In this document: in pieces, positions 34,467 through 43,924 of the stretch | Layout of the letters: each line of letters starts with the position of its first letter | Numbering within the stretch: the stretch's first letter is position 1 | Source of the DNA: an uncultured Clostridia bacterium | GTDB lineage: Bacteria; Bacillota; Clostridia; Christensenellales; Borkfalkiaceae | Direction: 5' to 3' | Assembly (NCBI GenBank): GCA_947588985.1 | Contig: CANQBG010000008.1 | Span: 1-52,329 of the forward strand | DNA length: 52,329 nt | Program-made: the position numbers and the translations under genes | The notes under the pieces: generated by a model | What the model was told of the DNA's origin: nothing | Seen by the model: the letters and a program-made list of their open reading frames with translations, nothing else | Databases searched by the model: none

Positions 34467-35607
34467 CGCTTCCTCCTCGATCCGGCGTTATCAGCCGGCA
34501 GTTCGACTCGCTCCAATACCGCTTGGAAAATTCGAGCTTGTCGAAGATGAATTTGTCGGAATAGTCTTTCTCCTCATAGAAGGCGAGGCCGTCTGCGGGA
34601 AGGGCCCCATCCGAAAGGATGAGGTGCGTGCCCTCCGCCGGGTCTTGGGCGGGGACGCGGGGGCGGACGGTCACGCAGTCGAAGATCGTCCCCTTCCCCG
34701 TGCTGCCGATGACGGCGCCGATCCCGTGGTTGCTCTGGCTGTAATGGGACGTCGAGCCCGAGATGCTCGCGTCGGCGGGGACGGGAAGGGTCTCCGGGAA
34801 GTCCGCATAGGTCGTCCTGCAGGCGAGATAGGCGATCGTCCCCGTGTTGTAGGCCACAGCGCCCCCGATGACGGAGGCCATGTGGAAGATGCTTTCTGTC
34901 GAATCGAGCCGATGAAAACTCGCCTCGACGCGGCAATAGTAGATGCCCCTGTCCTTGGGGGTGACGTCGTCATCCTCGATCACGACGCCTTCCCCGAGGT
35001 TGGTGCCGGAAGCGTGCACGCCCGCATTGCATGCGGCGATCCCCCCCACGATCACCTTGCCCTCCGTCTCAAACGAGACATCGACAAGGCAGTTGTCGAT
35101 CCTGCCCGCGTTGTAGAGCGCGAGCCCGCCGCACAGCGTGGCGTTTCTGTCGTTGTTGTTCTTCACGGCGTACGCGGCGGTATAGCCGAGGCGGGTGACA
35201 ATGCCCTCCTCCCCGATATAGCCGAAGAGCGGACGGGTGTTTTCCACCCCTTCCGCAAAGGTGATGGTATGGCCGTTGCCGTGGAAGGTCCCCTCGAAGG
35301 GACGATCCGCGCTCCCGATGCTCTTGGAGAGCGGGCGGTCGAGTGTGAGATCCTTCTTCAATTCATAGACGTCGTTAAAAATTTTGGTATTGTTGATGAG
35401 GTCGTAAAAGTCCTCTTCGTTTGCGATCGTAACCGTCGTCTTGGCTTCCTCGCGAAATACGCCGGCGCTGTAGGAATGATACGGGGTGAACCAATTCGGC
35501 AGGAACGGCAGAAAAACGACGATCGCGACGAAGATCCCCGCAATGATGACAGCGCGCCTACTAAATTTATGCATCTTTTCCGCTTTGTTATCTGAATGTT
35601 TTCCCAT
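34456..35607 (-). CDS. Membrane-anchored extracellular protein, GLUG/beta-helix-like
   Basis: 383 residues, ATG with an AAGGAG ribosome site. One N-terminal hydrophobic helix (about 18-38) after a basic start (EKMHKFSRR) predicts type II orientation with the bulk outside. The ectodomain has repeating Gly/Asn-rich units (FEGTFHGNGHTITF, GGLALYNAGRIDNCLVDVSF, VIGGAVAYNTGTIAYL, IGAVIGSTGKGTIFDCV), the pattern of GLUG-type right-handed beta-helices found in adhesins. The 3' end overlaps the giant gene by 11 bases, so the two surface proteins are probably made together and may interact. No enzymatic residues are evident. Confidence 0.7.
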   Translation of the reverse strand: MGKHSDNKAEKMHKFSRRAVIIAGIFVAIVVFLPFLPNWFTPYHSYSAGVFREEAKTTVTIANEEDFYDLINNTKIFNDVYELKKDLTLDRPLSKSIGSADRPFEGTFHGNGHTITFAEGVENTRPLFGYIGEEGIVTRLGYTAAYAVKNNNDRNATLCGGLALYNAGRIDNCLVDVSFETEGKVIVGGIAACNAGVHASGTNLGEGVVIEDDDVTPKDRGIYYCRVEASFHRLDSTESIFHMASVIGGAVAYNTGTIAYLACRTTYADFPETLPVPADASISGSTSHYSQSNHGIGAVIGSTGKGTIFDCVTVRPRVPAQDPAEGTHLILSDGALPADGLAFYEEKDYSDKFIFDKLEFSKRYWSESNCRLITPDRGGSDEA

Positions 35608-35622
35608 CGTAAATCTCCTTCA

Positions 35623-38166
35623 TCACAGCGCGGCAAATAGAATAAATCGAATAACCAAATATATGATTTCCAATATGATCACCCCGACCGTACTACGCGC
35701 CGCGTAGGCAAACGCGTTGTCCGAGCGGTCTCCCATCCCCTTTCTTTTCCTCCCCCCGAAGGCGAAAAGGAAGACCGCGAACGCGACGACGGGGAATATC
35801 AGACCGGCGAAGGGGATCAACTTCCATACGGACACAAGATACGCAGACAATGTGCCAATGGGCATTTCCGGAGCGACCCATGAGCAAAACAACGGCAGGA
35901 GACAGACGACTCCGATCGTAATCACGACAAACGGCAAAGACATCAATACGGCGCCCAGCCATTCCTTCCATGTCGCGTTGAACATCGTGACCGCCTCTTC
36001 GCTCATGCGCGGCGGCTCATAGCTGATGTAGACCTCCCGCAGCCGCTCGGAGAAAATTTCCCACGCGCGGCCCTCGGAGACTTCTCTATCCGTCCCTTCT
36101 CCGCGGATCAGTTTTACCAGAGCGTCCACATCGTCTTTGACCTTATCGTCCGTCTCCTTCCCCGATTTGATCCGCTTGAGCAAGTCGTCTGCGTCCGACG
36201 AGGCGTTCGACTTCGCGGTCGCATCCGAAAGACATGCCGCCGCGACTTTGTAGCGCGACGCGCCGTTTTTGCGAGAATCGGGGGGCAAAACCATGAATTT
36301 CTGCTTCAAAAATTCGGTGCGCTCCCTCTGCGTCTCCTTTTCCCAATTTTTAAGAACTTCCGCATGGTCGAGATAGGGCTCGGGTCTCTTGTATTCCCCT
36401 TCCTTCCATGTCGTGTCCCCCTCGAAGCGCTCGAAACAAGCCCGATACGCCGAGAAGTTCGAAGGAAGGATGGAGCTGAGGATCTCCTCGGCAATGAAAT
36501 GCCGTTCCAAGGTCTCGTAGAGGGCAAGGTCCTCCTCCTGCATCGCGTCTGCGATCGTTTTCTCGCGGAAGATGGCGAGAAGCTGCTCGAGCCCGATCTC
36601 CTTCATCGAGGAAAATCCGATGGCACAGACAACGTCCTCCGGCGAAGGCTCGGCCTGCCGGGCAGAGCCCGATTGGGGTTCTGGGGAGAGATCCTCGCGC
36701 CGGAACTCGCTCAACTTCGATCCGATCGAGCCGCCGCTCCAGACGGAGATATTCTTGCAGACGGCGGTCCAGATCTTCACGGCGGTGCATCCGTCGTCGC
36801 TGCGGGCTATCTTTTTGATGTCGGCAGCATAATACGCAAACCGCTTCTTGCGATTGCTCTTCGCCTTCTGCTGTAAGTCTTGCCCGCTCTGCCGGTCGTC
36901 GTCCCGAATGATCACGGAGTAGAGCAGGAAGGATAGCTCCTCCTTCTCGTCCTCACTCAGGGTGTGGCCGTCTAAAAGGGCGTCGAGCCGCGTATGGAAA
37001 TAGGTGACGGTGTGGAGGGTACTGCAATATGCGAGGACGACCTCCCGCGCCGCCGCCTCCTTGGCGGAGAACGAAGCCGCCTCCCGTTTGACCCGCCGAT
37101 ACACGGCAAGCAGCGTACGGAAGATCCCTTCGTTGCGCTTTGTCTCCGCTGGGTCGCCCGTCCGATAGTGGGCGGCGAGCGCGTTCAAATCGCGTTCCGT
37201 GAGTTTGTTCCACTTCTCCGGAGAGATCCCGCGCACGACCGCGGCCCGATCCTTCCCCTCGCCGGGGCCTTTCAGGTAGCCGAGCAGGGCCTCTAAATCT
37301 CCGCCGGCGAGCCATGTAGGATCGGATAGGTGCTTTCTCAGGAGGGCATAGGGCTCCGCGGAGTCCTTCGCCTCGTCGATAAGGCGCGCCTCAAACCCTT
37401 GGATAGCTCCTTCGGGATTGTCCAAAAGTAAATTGCCGTAGGTGCCGAACGGCCATTTTTCCCAATCCTCGTTCGATTGGATCACCGTCGCGATCGCTTT
37501 ATCGGATTCCGAGAGCGGCACCTCCCGATTCACAAGCACGATGAGCCGCAGCCGCATTTTGGGGCTTTCGATCAGCTTTTTCAGGCATGGACCGTTGCTA
37601 TCGAACGGCATGCTCGAGGACGTGCAGAAGTGGACGAGCCGCGCAAACGACGCGGGCAGCATGGAAAGCACTTCTTCGACCGTCTCCTCGGCCTCCCCGT
37701 CGGTTGCGGCATATAAAATAGCGGCCTTCCCGCTCACGATGCAGTCTGCGGCGGCACGGGCCCGCTCCTGCTCCTTCCGGGAAAATTTCGTCTCTTCGGG
37801 GAGAGAAAGTTTGATGCGCTCCATCGCCTTTTCGTCCCCGGGGTATTTCTTTGTGCACCACTCCGGCGCACGCATGCAGGCAGCAAGCGTATATTCCTCA
37901 CTCATCTCGGGAAGATCCCCATAGAGGCAGTGGATCAGGCGGTGTTCTTCCTTATCCCATCCGCGGCGGATGAAGCAGAACTTGCTCCCCTCCTTCGTGG
38001 TGAGATAGAAGAATCCCCGACGGCCGACTTCCTTTTTGACGAGCAGGAGATTTTCGGGATATTCGTCCGAATTTTTTTCGCTCAATATCTCGGACGGGAA
38101 TTGCCCCCTTACGGTATCTTTCCCGTCGTGGATGCAAAAATATTGTGATACTTCCATTGCTTCCAT
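35623..38166 (-). CDS. Large GTPase-partner protein with three C-terminal membrane helices (GAP1-like?)
   Basis: 847 residues; ATG 38166 after GAGG. The N-terminal about 230 residues are alpha/beta (VSQYFCIHDGKDTVRGQF, then AAILYAATDGEAEETVEEVL and LPASFARLVHFCTSSSMPFD), and a helical middle follows. The C-terminus has three hydrophobic spans (about 737-764, 774-803, 825-847), so the bulk should be cytoplasmic and tethered to the membrane. The layout and position right after a GTPase gene resemble GTPase-associated protein 1 (GAP1) partners in NTP-dependent bacterial conflict systems. I base this on architecture and context, not on firm motif identity. It begins 9 bases after the GTPase stop codon. 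Confidence 0.6.
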   Translation of the reverse strand: MEAMEVSQYFCIHDGKDTVRGQFPSEILSEKNSDEYPENLLLVKKEVGRRGFFYLTTKEGSKFCFIRRGWDKEEHRLIHCLYGDLPEMSEEYTLAACMRAPEWCTKKYPGDEKAMERIKLSLPEETKFSRKEQERARAAADCIVSGKAAILYAATDGEAEETVEEVLSMLPASFARLVHFCTSSSMPFDSNGPCLKKLIESPKMRLRLIVLVNREVPLSESDKAIATVIQSNEDWEKWPFGTYGNLLLDNPEGAIQGFEARLIDEAKDSAEPYALLRKHLSDPTWLAGGDLEALLGYLKGPGEGKDRAAVVRGISPEKWNKLTERDLNALAAHYRTGDPAETKRNEGIFRTLLAVYRRVKREAASFSAKEAAAREVVLAYCSTLHTVTYFHTRLDALLDGHTLSEDEKEELSFLLYSVIIRDDDRQSGQDLQQKAKSNRKKRFAYYAADIKKIARSDDGCTAVKIWTAVCKNISVWSGGSIGSKLSEFRREDLSPEPQSGSARQAEPSPEDVVCAIGFSSMKEIGLEQLLAIFREKTIADAMQEEDLALYETLERHFIAEEILSSILPSNFSAYRACFERFEGDTTWKEGEYKRPEPYLDHAEVLKNWEKETQRERTEFLKQKFMVLPPDSRKNGASRYKVAAACLSDATAKSNASSDADDLLKRIKSGKETDDKVKDDVDALVKLIRGEGTDREVSEGRAWEIFSERLREVYISYEPPRMSEEAVTMFNATWKEWLGAVLMSLPFVVITIGVVCLLPLFCSWVAPEMPIGTLSAYLVSVWKLIPFAGLIFPVVAFAVFLFAFGGRKRKGMGDRSDNAFAYAARSTVGVIILEIIYLVIRFILFAAL

Positions 38167-38175
38167 GCACTCACC

Positions 38176-40608
38176 TCACTTTACGATCCCGAATTGGTGC
38201 ATCATCCAAATCAGCGGAAGGCCCACGCGCTTGGGCGAAGAGCGGAAGAGCAGCGTGTTGGTCTCCGATTCCCCCTTCTCGCCCATGTTCGCGTCGCGAT
38301 GCGATATGGAATCCTCGAACTGTAGCACGGAGACGCCGAAGAAGCGGATGTGTTCGGGGTTCACGATTTCGCGCAACTTCTTAAACGAGAAGCCCTGCGC
38401 GTTCAGATAAGAATTGATCTCGCAGCTCGCCTGTTCGATGTTCTCCTCGAGGTCGGAGCCCTCATAGTAGCTCCGGTCGAAGGTGCAGTCCCCCCGAAGG
38501 CACGCGGCGTTGGGCTCAAATTCCTCCTCCAAATAGTCGAATTTCGTAACGACGACCGCGATGGGAATGTTTTCCACATCGACTTCCCGTTCGTTGCCTC
38601 CCCCTTTCGCCGCTGTGAGCGCTCCGCAGAGCTGTTCCAGCGTCTTGGTCTCGGCCGCCCGGGCATCTTTGATCTTTTGGTTTTCGCTGTCCACATAGCG
38701 GGAATACAGTCTGCCGTCGATCACGAAGCAGACGCCGCGGCGGCCGCCCAACAGCAATTTGCCCAATTCCTTTTTCTGTTCGTCGCTGATCTCGTCCTGC
38801 CCCGCGCTCTCGGCCGGCGCCGCGAGGTCGCTGTCCCGATATTCCTCGGCCACCTCGCCCGAGATATCGTAGCAGGCGATCAGTTCCTCACCGATGTCGA
38901 ATAAAAACGGCCTGCGCTTGAGCTCCCGGTTGGTATTGTCGTCGCCCAAGGTCTGATTCAGGAAGGAATGGACGGGCTGCGGGATACAATATTCCTTATA
39001 GATCTCCCGCCCGCTGTTTTCCAGCCACTTCTTGTTGGAGACGATCAGCTTCTTCGAATCCGAGATCTCCACCTCTTCCGGTTCGACGGAGCTGATCGTG
39101 TACCGCCCCTTCCTGCCCCCCTTCTGCTGCGGATCATCGCTGCTGTTCGGGGAGAAGATCTTGTTCAAAAAGAAGCTGCGGGGCTTGTAGATCTTTCCTT
39201 CGGCGCCCGTCTTTTCCTTTTTGTCCTCCATCCGCACATCGAAGAGGGAGGCGAGATAGGTGGATTTGCCCGCACGGGGCGCCCCGAACATCACGAGCTT
39301 ATAGGGCGGATGGCGAACATAGTCGTGCGCGGGCAAGAGCCGATTGTAGCCCGATTCGAATGCCCCCGCTCCCGTCGGTCCACCCTTCTCCTGGAAATCG
39401 TATTCGCAGAAGATCTGCCTTGCGGCGGGCTCGAAGTGCCCCCGCGATTGATTGAACTGCTCCATCTCCAACCGATAGTTGCCCTGGCAGGAGACGGCGC
39501 CCTCGCGGTAGGCCTCTTTATACTCCTTCGCCTCCCGCGCATATTCTCCCTTCTTCAAACTGTGATCGAACCGCTTGGCCTGCTCGTACGTCACCGCAAA
39601 TTCCTTGTGGCAATAGGGGCAGAACGGCGGCGACGCCTGCGTCTTCATCTTCTTTTGTTTGATGCGGGCCTCTTTCTTCTCTTTGGCGTTGCGGATCCGC
39701 TTGAGTACATAGAATTTCTCGTCCGAAGCGTCCCCGAGCGCGAGCGCATAGTGGTTGGCGTTCTTATCCACCTTTCCGTCCGCGACTTCTTTGGGCGAAA
39801 ACTTGATCTTGCCGCGCAGGCGGCCGCTCTTCCCCGCCTTGCCGACGGGAAGTAGCTGTTCCTCCCCGGAACTCCCCGCCTTGCTCTCCGCCTCGCTCTT
39901 CGCCTCGCGGAAATACGGACGGCCCGCCGCGCTGTGGAGGAGCTTGACGGGGAGATCCTTCCCATAGACGCAGCCGCTCCACTTCGCCACGACGGCCCCA
40001 TGCGCAACTTTGAGCGAATAATAGACGGGCTTACGGAACACGAAGTTGACAAAGTAGTCAAACTTGATGCAGTACTCCGTGCCGTTTTCGTCCCAAGATA
40101 GCTCCACATAGCCCGCGCCGGAAAAGTCGCGGTCGGAATTCTCCATGTCCTCTCTGCCGTTATCGAACTTGACGCGACAGGAGCCGGTATAGGCGTAGAC
40201 ATTTTGCTGCCTATCTTCCCCTTTCAGCCGATACCGCTTATCGATCTCGGGTTTCTGCCCCTCCTGCACCGTCTCGCGCAGAAGCGCCCAATCGCGGTCG
40301 AACACGACGTGCGCCTCTTCCTTGGGCGCATTGGCGATCTCTTCGGGCTTCCGGCTCGATTTCTCGATCTCGTACTCCAAATACCGATTCCAATGGGGCA
40401 ACACCATAAAGAGCTGGTAATGCGGCTTGCTGTCGGAGAGATAGCGGTCGTTATACTTGTAGATCCGTTGGACGTGCAGTTTGGGCTTCCGCGCTTCTGC
40501 CCAAGCCTTCCACCGATCCTCCTTTAACAGCCGATCGGGGAATCTCGACTCGAGCAAATTGCAGGAGACTTCATACCCGAAATAAAACTCGGAAAATACT
40601 TCTTCCAT
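38176..40608 (-). CDS. P-loop GTPase (TRAFAC-like) with zinc-ribbon and beta-rich N-terminal region
   Basis: 810 residues from ATG 40608, which has GGAGG 8 bases upstream. An ATG at 40623 overlaps the preceding stop codon (TAATG). Numbered from the 40623 ATG: a beta-rich N-terminal region (about 45-310), a basic helix, CPYC (335-338) and further cysteines C379 and C406 as possible zinc ligands, then the GTPase domain with G1 GAPRAGKST (447-455), G3 YDISGE (585-590) and G4 VVTKFD (691-696). TKxD favours GTP. It is not dynamin-like because no membrane or stalk helices are seen. Such GTPases act as switches in multi-protein bacterial conflict systems (inference). It is coupled to the genes on both sides. 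Confidence 0.78.
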   Translation of the reverse strand: MEEVFSEFYFGYEVSCNLLESRFPDRLLKEDRWKAWAEARKPKLHVQRIYKYNDRYLSDSKPHYQLFMVLPHWNRYLEYEIEKSSRKPEEIANAPKEEAHVVFDRDWALLRETVQEGQKPEIDKRYRLKGEDRQQNVYAYTGSCRVKFDNGREDMENSDRDFSGAGYVELSWDENGTEYCIKFDYFVNFVFRKPVYYSLKVAHGAVVAKWSGCVYGKDLPVKLLHSAAGRPYFREAKSEAESKAGSSGEEQLLPVGKAGKSGRLRGKIKFSPKEVADGKVDKNANHYALALGDASDEKFYVLKRIRNAKEKKEARIKQKKMKTQASPPFCPYCHKEFAVTYEQAKRFDHSLKKGEYAREAKEYKEAYREGAVSCQGNYRLEMEQFNQSRGHFEPAARQIFCEYDFQEKGGPTGAGAFESGYNRLLPAHDYVRHPPYKLVMFGAPRAGKSTYLASLFDVRMEDKKEKTGAEGKIYKPRSFFLNKIFSPNSSDDPQQKGGRKGRYTISSVEPEEVEISDSKKLIVSNKKWLENSGREIYKEYCIPQPVHSFLNQTLGDDNTNRELKRRPFLFDIGEELIACYDISGEVAEEYRDSDLAAPAESAGQDEISDEQKKELGKLLLGGRRGVCFVIDGRLYSRYVDSENQKIKDARAAETKTLEQLCGALTAAKGGGNEREVDVENIPIAVVVTKFDYLEEEFEPNAACLRGDCTFDRSYYEGSDLEENIEQASCEINSYLNAQGFSFKKLREIVNPEHIRFFGVSVLQFEDSISHRDANMGEKGESETNTLLFRSSPKRVGLPLIWMMHQFGIVK

Positions 40609-40622
40609 CTTTTTTTCCTCCA

Positions 40623-41261
40623 TTATCTTCTACCCCCCTTCTTGGGGCGCTCCTCTTTGCGATCTTCCTCCAACCATATTCTCTGGAGATGGGCGATCTT
40701 GGGATCGGAAGAGTAGTTCCCGCGGAAGGAATCGCGTGCCTGCAGCATCTTCTTCTGCCTTCCGTTTTGATTTGAAACATAGAAAAATGTACTTTCGTCC
40801 GCGAACCGGAAAGAGACGCGCCTCTTGCGCAATACGCCGTTTTCCCCGTCGTAGTAGACGCGGAAAAATGCCGCGTCCTCATACGTCTCCTTGCCGACGG
40901 CCGTGCGCAGGGCGCCGATATCGATCGGCCAATCCCGACAAAACGCGTTGATGGCCGCAAGGTTCTTCTCGAGGGAATCCGTCAAGGTATATTTCCCCTT
41001 CAGGAACACGACGCAATGGGAGGGGGTCCATTCCTTTAACCGCTCCTCCAACCAATTCTTGGCATCGCCGTAGGCCTTCTTGACCTCCGCCGGGAGCGGC
41101 TTCCGGATCACAATGGGCCCCGGGTCCCCGTCGAAATCTGCGATAAGCGGCCCGCCTTGTTTGCGCTGCATACGGATGGCATTGCGCAATTGGGGGATCG
41201 TTGCGGACGTCAGAAGTCCCCAAATGGCTTCCAGGTTTGTTTGGTCTAAAGATGTGCTCAT
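40623..41261 (-). CDS. Unknown protein, first gene of the GTPase/giant-protein unit
   Basis: 212 residues from ATG 41261, preceded by GGGAGAGG. An alternative ATG at 41303 would add 14 residues and has only GGGA. The protein is soluble with an alpha/beta composition. Recognisable stretches are PQLRNAIRMQRKQGGPLIAD, WTPSHCVVFLKGKYTLTDSL and FFRVYYDGENGVLRKRRVSF, and it ends in a basic tail (RPKKGGRR). I do not recognise a family. The stop codon overlaps the upstream ATG of the GTPase gene, and a promoter at 41336-41365 makes this the head of a unit of about 24 kb. Confidence 0.7.
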   Translation of the reverse strand: MSTSLDQTNLEAIWGLLTSATIPQLRNAIRMQRKQGGPLIADFDGDPGPIVIRKPLPAEVKKAYGDAKNWLEERLKEWTPSHCVVFLKGKYTLTDSLEKNLAAINAFCRDWPIDIGALRTAVGKETYEDAAFFRVYYDGENGVLRKRRVSFRFADESTFFYVSNQNGRQKKMLQARDSFRGNYSSDPKIAHLQRIWLEEDRKEERPKKGGRR

Positions 41262-41335
41262 AGCCTCTCCCTGTTCGCGGAAAATTTTGCTGCGGGATCC
41301 CATGTTTTTCCCTGCTTTCCTGTTTTGTGTGTATG

Positions 41336-41365
41336 ATTATACCATATTATTTAGCAACATTGCAA
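41336..41365 (-). promoter_or_regulatory. Promoter of the GTPase/giant-protein unit
   Basis: Minus-strand TTGCAA (41360-41365), 18 bases, TATAAT (41336-41341). It lies within a 291-base A/T-rich gap (41262-41552) that also holds the terminator at 41512-41539. I see nothing else in that gap. Confidence 0.82.
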
Positions 41366-41511
41366 GCGTTGGCCATCAAAAAATTTATCGCGAAGGAATT
41401 TTTTTTCATAAAACGCCCCAAAATCTTCCTGCGCGGCCGCAAATTTCCCGTGGGAGCACACGTTTCCATCGTCTATTTTATGATACCACCGCACGCGCCG
41501 AAATGTGTAAG

Positions 41512-41539
41512 AAAAAATGCGACACCGCAAGGGTTCGCA
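41512..41539 (-). terminator. Terminator of the ESCRT-like/AAA unit
   Basis: Stem TGCGA-ACC/GGT-TCGCA with a bulge and small loop (41518-41539), flanked on both sides by T-runs (TTTTTT on the minus strand from 41512-41517, and T7 on the plus strand), so it is potentially bidirectional. Confidence 0.8.
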
Positions 41540-41552
41540 TTTTTTTCGAAAT

Positions 41553-41927
41553 TCAGATGTGACTTTCCCAATCGTTCACTTGTTCGGTGATGACCTTGCA
41601 TTGCTGCTCGGTCGTCGTGAGCGTGCCGAGGGAGGTGTAGGAAGTTTCGATATAGGCGAGCGCTTCCCCGATCATCTTGGCGTTCTCCGCATTGCGGGGA
41701 TCGGGGGAATAGAGGAGGATGTCCAATCGATCCCGCGCCGCCTGCAACAACGCGATGATCCGAGCGACCTGGATTCTGTCCTCCTCGTCGTAACACGAAG
41801 CGATTTTCATGCGATCATTCAGGTTGTGGATCAATGCGTCCAACCGCCCGATCAAGGCGGGTTTTAGGGTTTCATAGACGTCGCGGGGATCCGCCTTTTT
41901 GCGAAATGGCCACATGTGCGCGCTCAC
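41553..41927 (-). CDS. Small helical protein of unknown function
   Basis: 124 residues from GTG 41927, whose GTGA overlaps the stop codon of the RuvB-like gene. An ATG at 41915 (MWPFRKKADP) is a possible alternative. It is predicted all-helical: a basic start, then KPALIGRLDALIHNLNDRMK, EDRIQVARIIALLQAARDRL and ENAKMIGEALAYIETSYTSL. There is no membrane segment and no catalytic motif. Its length and helix spacing would suit a helical-bundle adaptor. It is the last gene of its unit and is followed by a terminator. Confidence 0.65.
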   Translation of the reverse strand: MSAHMWPFRKKADPRDVYETLKPALIGRLDALIHNLNDRMKIASCYDEEDRIQVARIIALLQAARDRLDILLYSPDPRNAENAKMIGEALAYIETSYTSLGTLTTTEQQCKVITEQVNDWESHI

Positions 41928-43903
41928 TCCTCCTCGGCGGAAGTGTTCGCCGCGGGCGCTGGCTCCTCCTCGGGCAAGGCGCCGTCGAGAGGCAGATCGA
42001 TGGGCTCCACGATGTCGGGAATTTCGATGTCCTCCGGCTCCTCGGGCAAGGTGATGTCGGGCATGGGTGCCTCCGGAATCGTCGGTTCCGCGGAAACGGG
42101 CTCATCGGGCACGGAGGGCGCGGGCTCTTCGACTGCGGGAACTTCGGGCATGGGTGCCACGGGCTCTGCGGACGCGGGCGCCTCAGGCACAGAAGGTGCG
42201 GGCATGGGTGCCACGGGCGGCATTTTCGGAGGCTGCTCCTCGGGCATGGGTGGCTCCTTTTCGGTCTCGCCGTCCTTTCCGTCTTTGGGCCCTTTGCGCT
42301 CTCCGACGACGACTCCGTCTCCGAAATCGAAATATCCGTCGCGGAGGTAGTCGAGGGCGCGGTCCGTGAGCGAGCGGCCCCGCGAGATGATAGAGATGAA
42401 GCCGATCTTGATGAGATAGGGTTCGAACTCCTCGGTAAGCACGCCCTTGCTGAGGTAGACGCGTGCGGCCAAGGTTTCCTCTGCGATCGCGCCGGAGGGG
42501 TCGGCCTCGATGGCGTGCAGGATCTCGAGATCCTTGGAGCTGAGGCCGATGGGATCGCGGTCGATATCCTTGAAGTATTCCGCGATCATGGCCGGCGTGA
42601 CGAGTTCGGTGTTTTCGTTGACCGTCTTGCTCTTCAGGCCATCCACGATCGAGTTGACCTCGCGGATAGAGCTGCGGCAGCGGTTGATGCAATCGCGCAG
42701 AATGCTCTCCGTCACCTTCATCCCCTTGGCCGCAAACTTATTCAGGAAGATGCGGCGAAGCTCGTCGCGCGAGTAGTCCTTGAGATAGAAGGTGAGGTTG
42801 TGGCAGCGGTCCTTGATGGTGGCGAGGACGTCCTGCGCGTCCGTGGTGGCGCCGATGAAGGTGAATTCGTCGATGGGCAGTCTGTGCGTCTGGCCCGCGT
42901 CGTCGAGGTAGGAATAGACGCGGTCGTTGAGCAACGTCAAAAGCCCCGTCTGCAGATGTTTGGGCATGGCGTGGATCTCGTCGATCCCGATGACGACGGG
43001 CCGATTCTCCATGGCGATGCGCTGGAAGAATTGATTGACCCGCCGCTTGGATTTCACGTCGTTGGTAAACTGCCCCGCGTCCAAAAATTCAAACTCGACG
43101 CCGAGCTCCTTCGCAATGAGCTCCATGAGCGTACTCTTGCCGAGGCCGCGGTTGCCGAAGAGGAGGATGTTGTCGATGTGCTTCATCCCCTGCTTCTTGG
43201 CCGCGCGGATCTCCGCGAGCACCCGTTTTACGACGTGCTCCTGCCCGATGAACTCCGAGAGCGACTGCGGATCATACGTCGTTCCGCCGGAGACGATCTC
43301 TTCGGGAGCGATGGGTTCCTCCGCTGCGAACGCGGGTTCCTCGGACATGGGTGCCTCCGGTTCTGTGAAAGCGGGCTGTGCGGGCACAATGGGCCGGGGC
43401 TCTTCGTCGAGCTCCGGCATTGCGGGCTCTGCGGGCTCCGCGGGGGCTTCGGGCACTACGGGCTCCGCGGGCGCTACGGGGGCTTCGGACGCTACGGGCT
43501 CCGCGGGGACCTTCCCGGCGGCCGCGGGCGCCTTGCGGCGCTTGGGCTTTGCGCGCTCTTCGTCTAACACGCCCAACCACCCTGCTTCATCGAGGGGCGC
43601 GGAGGGACTGTTGACTTCGGGAAGCCCCGCGGGCACGGCCTTGGAGATCGCGAAGAAATCGAGGACGCGCCGATCGGTGAATTTCCCGCCGCGGATGAGC
43701 GCGGCGATCTGCGTGTAGAGATCAATGCACCCCGTGCACTTCGCCTTTTTCAAAATGGTCGGCTGCAAATTGTAAATTTCGCGGAAGTGCTCCGCCATCA
43801 TGCCGAGACACGTGGCGGCCTCCTCCGCGCGGGAGTGCTCTTCGAGGACGATCACGGCCTTTGCGCGCTGGAATAACGCCCTCAACTCTTCCATTGTTTT
43901 CAT
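41924..43903 (-). CDS. RuvB-like AAA+ ATPase with N-terminal helical domain and Pro-rich linkers
   Basis: 659 residues, about twice a normal RuvB. Residues 1-84 are a helical domain matching the N-terminus of the neighbouring protease (QPTILKKAKC here, APTVMARAKA there). Residues 95-205 are a Pro/Ala/Glu-rich linker. The AAA+ core has GNRGLGKS (250-257), IGIDEIH (305-311) and FIGATTD (349-355). Residues 453-520 are a RuvB-type winged helix (GLSSKDLEILHAIE, FEPYLIKIGFI, RGRSLTDRALDYL). Residues 545-659 are a second acidic Pro-rich tail with repeated APMP. No ruvA or ruvC is adjacent, so this is not the housekeeping branch-migration motor. It probably remodels protein or nucleic acid within this system. 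ATG with AGGAG. Confidence 0.85.
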   Translation of the reverse strand: MKTMEELRALFQRAKAVIVLEEHSRAEEAATCLGMMAEHFREIYNLQPTILKKAKCTGCIDLYTQIAALIRGGKFTDRRVLDFFAISKAVPAGLPEVNSPSAPLDEAGWLGVLDEERAKPKRRKAPAAAGKVPAEPVASEAPVAPAEPVVPEAPAEPAEPAMPELDEEPRPIVPAQPAFTEPEAPMSEEPAFAAEEPIAPEEIVSGGTTYDPQSLSEFIGQEHVVKRVLAEIRAAKKQGMKHIDNILLFGNRGLGKSTLMELIAKELGVEFEFLDAGQFTNDVKSKRRVNQFFQRIAMENRPVVIGIDEIHAMPKHLQTGLLTLLNDRVYSYLDDAGQTHRLPIDEFTFIGATTDAQDVLATIKDRCHNLTFYLKDYSRDELRRIFLNKFAAKGMKVTESILRDCINRCRSSIREVNSIVDGLKSKTVNENTELVTPAMIAEYFKDIDRDPIGLSSKDLEILHAIEADPSGAIAEETLAARVYLSKGVLTEEFEPYLIKIGFISIISRGRSLTDRALDYLRDGYFDFGDGVVVGERKGPKDGKDGETEKEPPMPEEQPPKMPPVAPMPAPSVPEAPASAEPVAPMPEVPAVEEPAPSVPDEPVSAEPTIPEAPMPDITLPEEPEDIEIPDIVEPIDLPLDGALPEEEPAPAANTSAEEE

Positions 43904-43924
43904 GAAACAACTCCTTGATCGGGC

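Noticed and set aside
38176-40608. Dynamin-like GTPase
   Set aside because: No long stalk helices or membrane-insertion region after the G domain; the extra sequence is N-terminal and beta-rich.
41924-43903. Housekeeping ruvB
   Set aside because: Twice the usual length, with an extra helical domain and Pro-rich tails, no ruvA or ruvC neighbours, and located inside a system-like operon.
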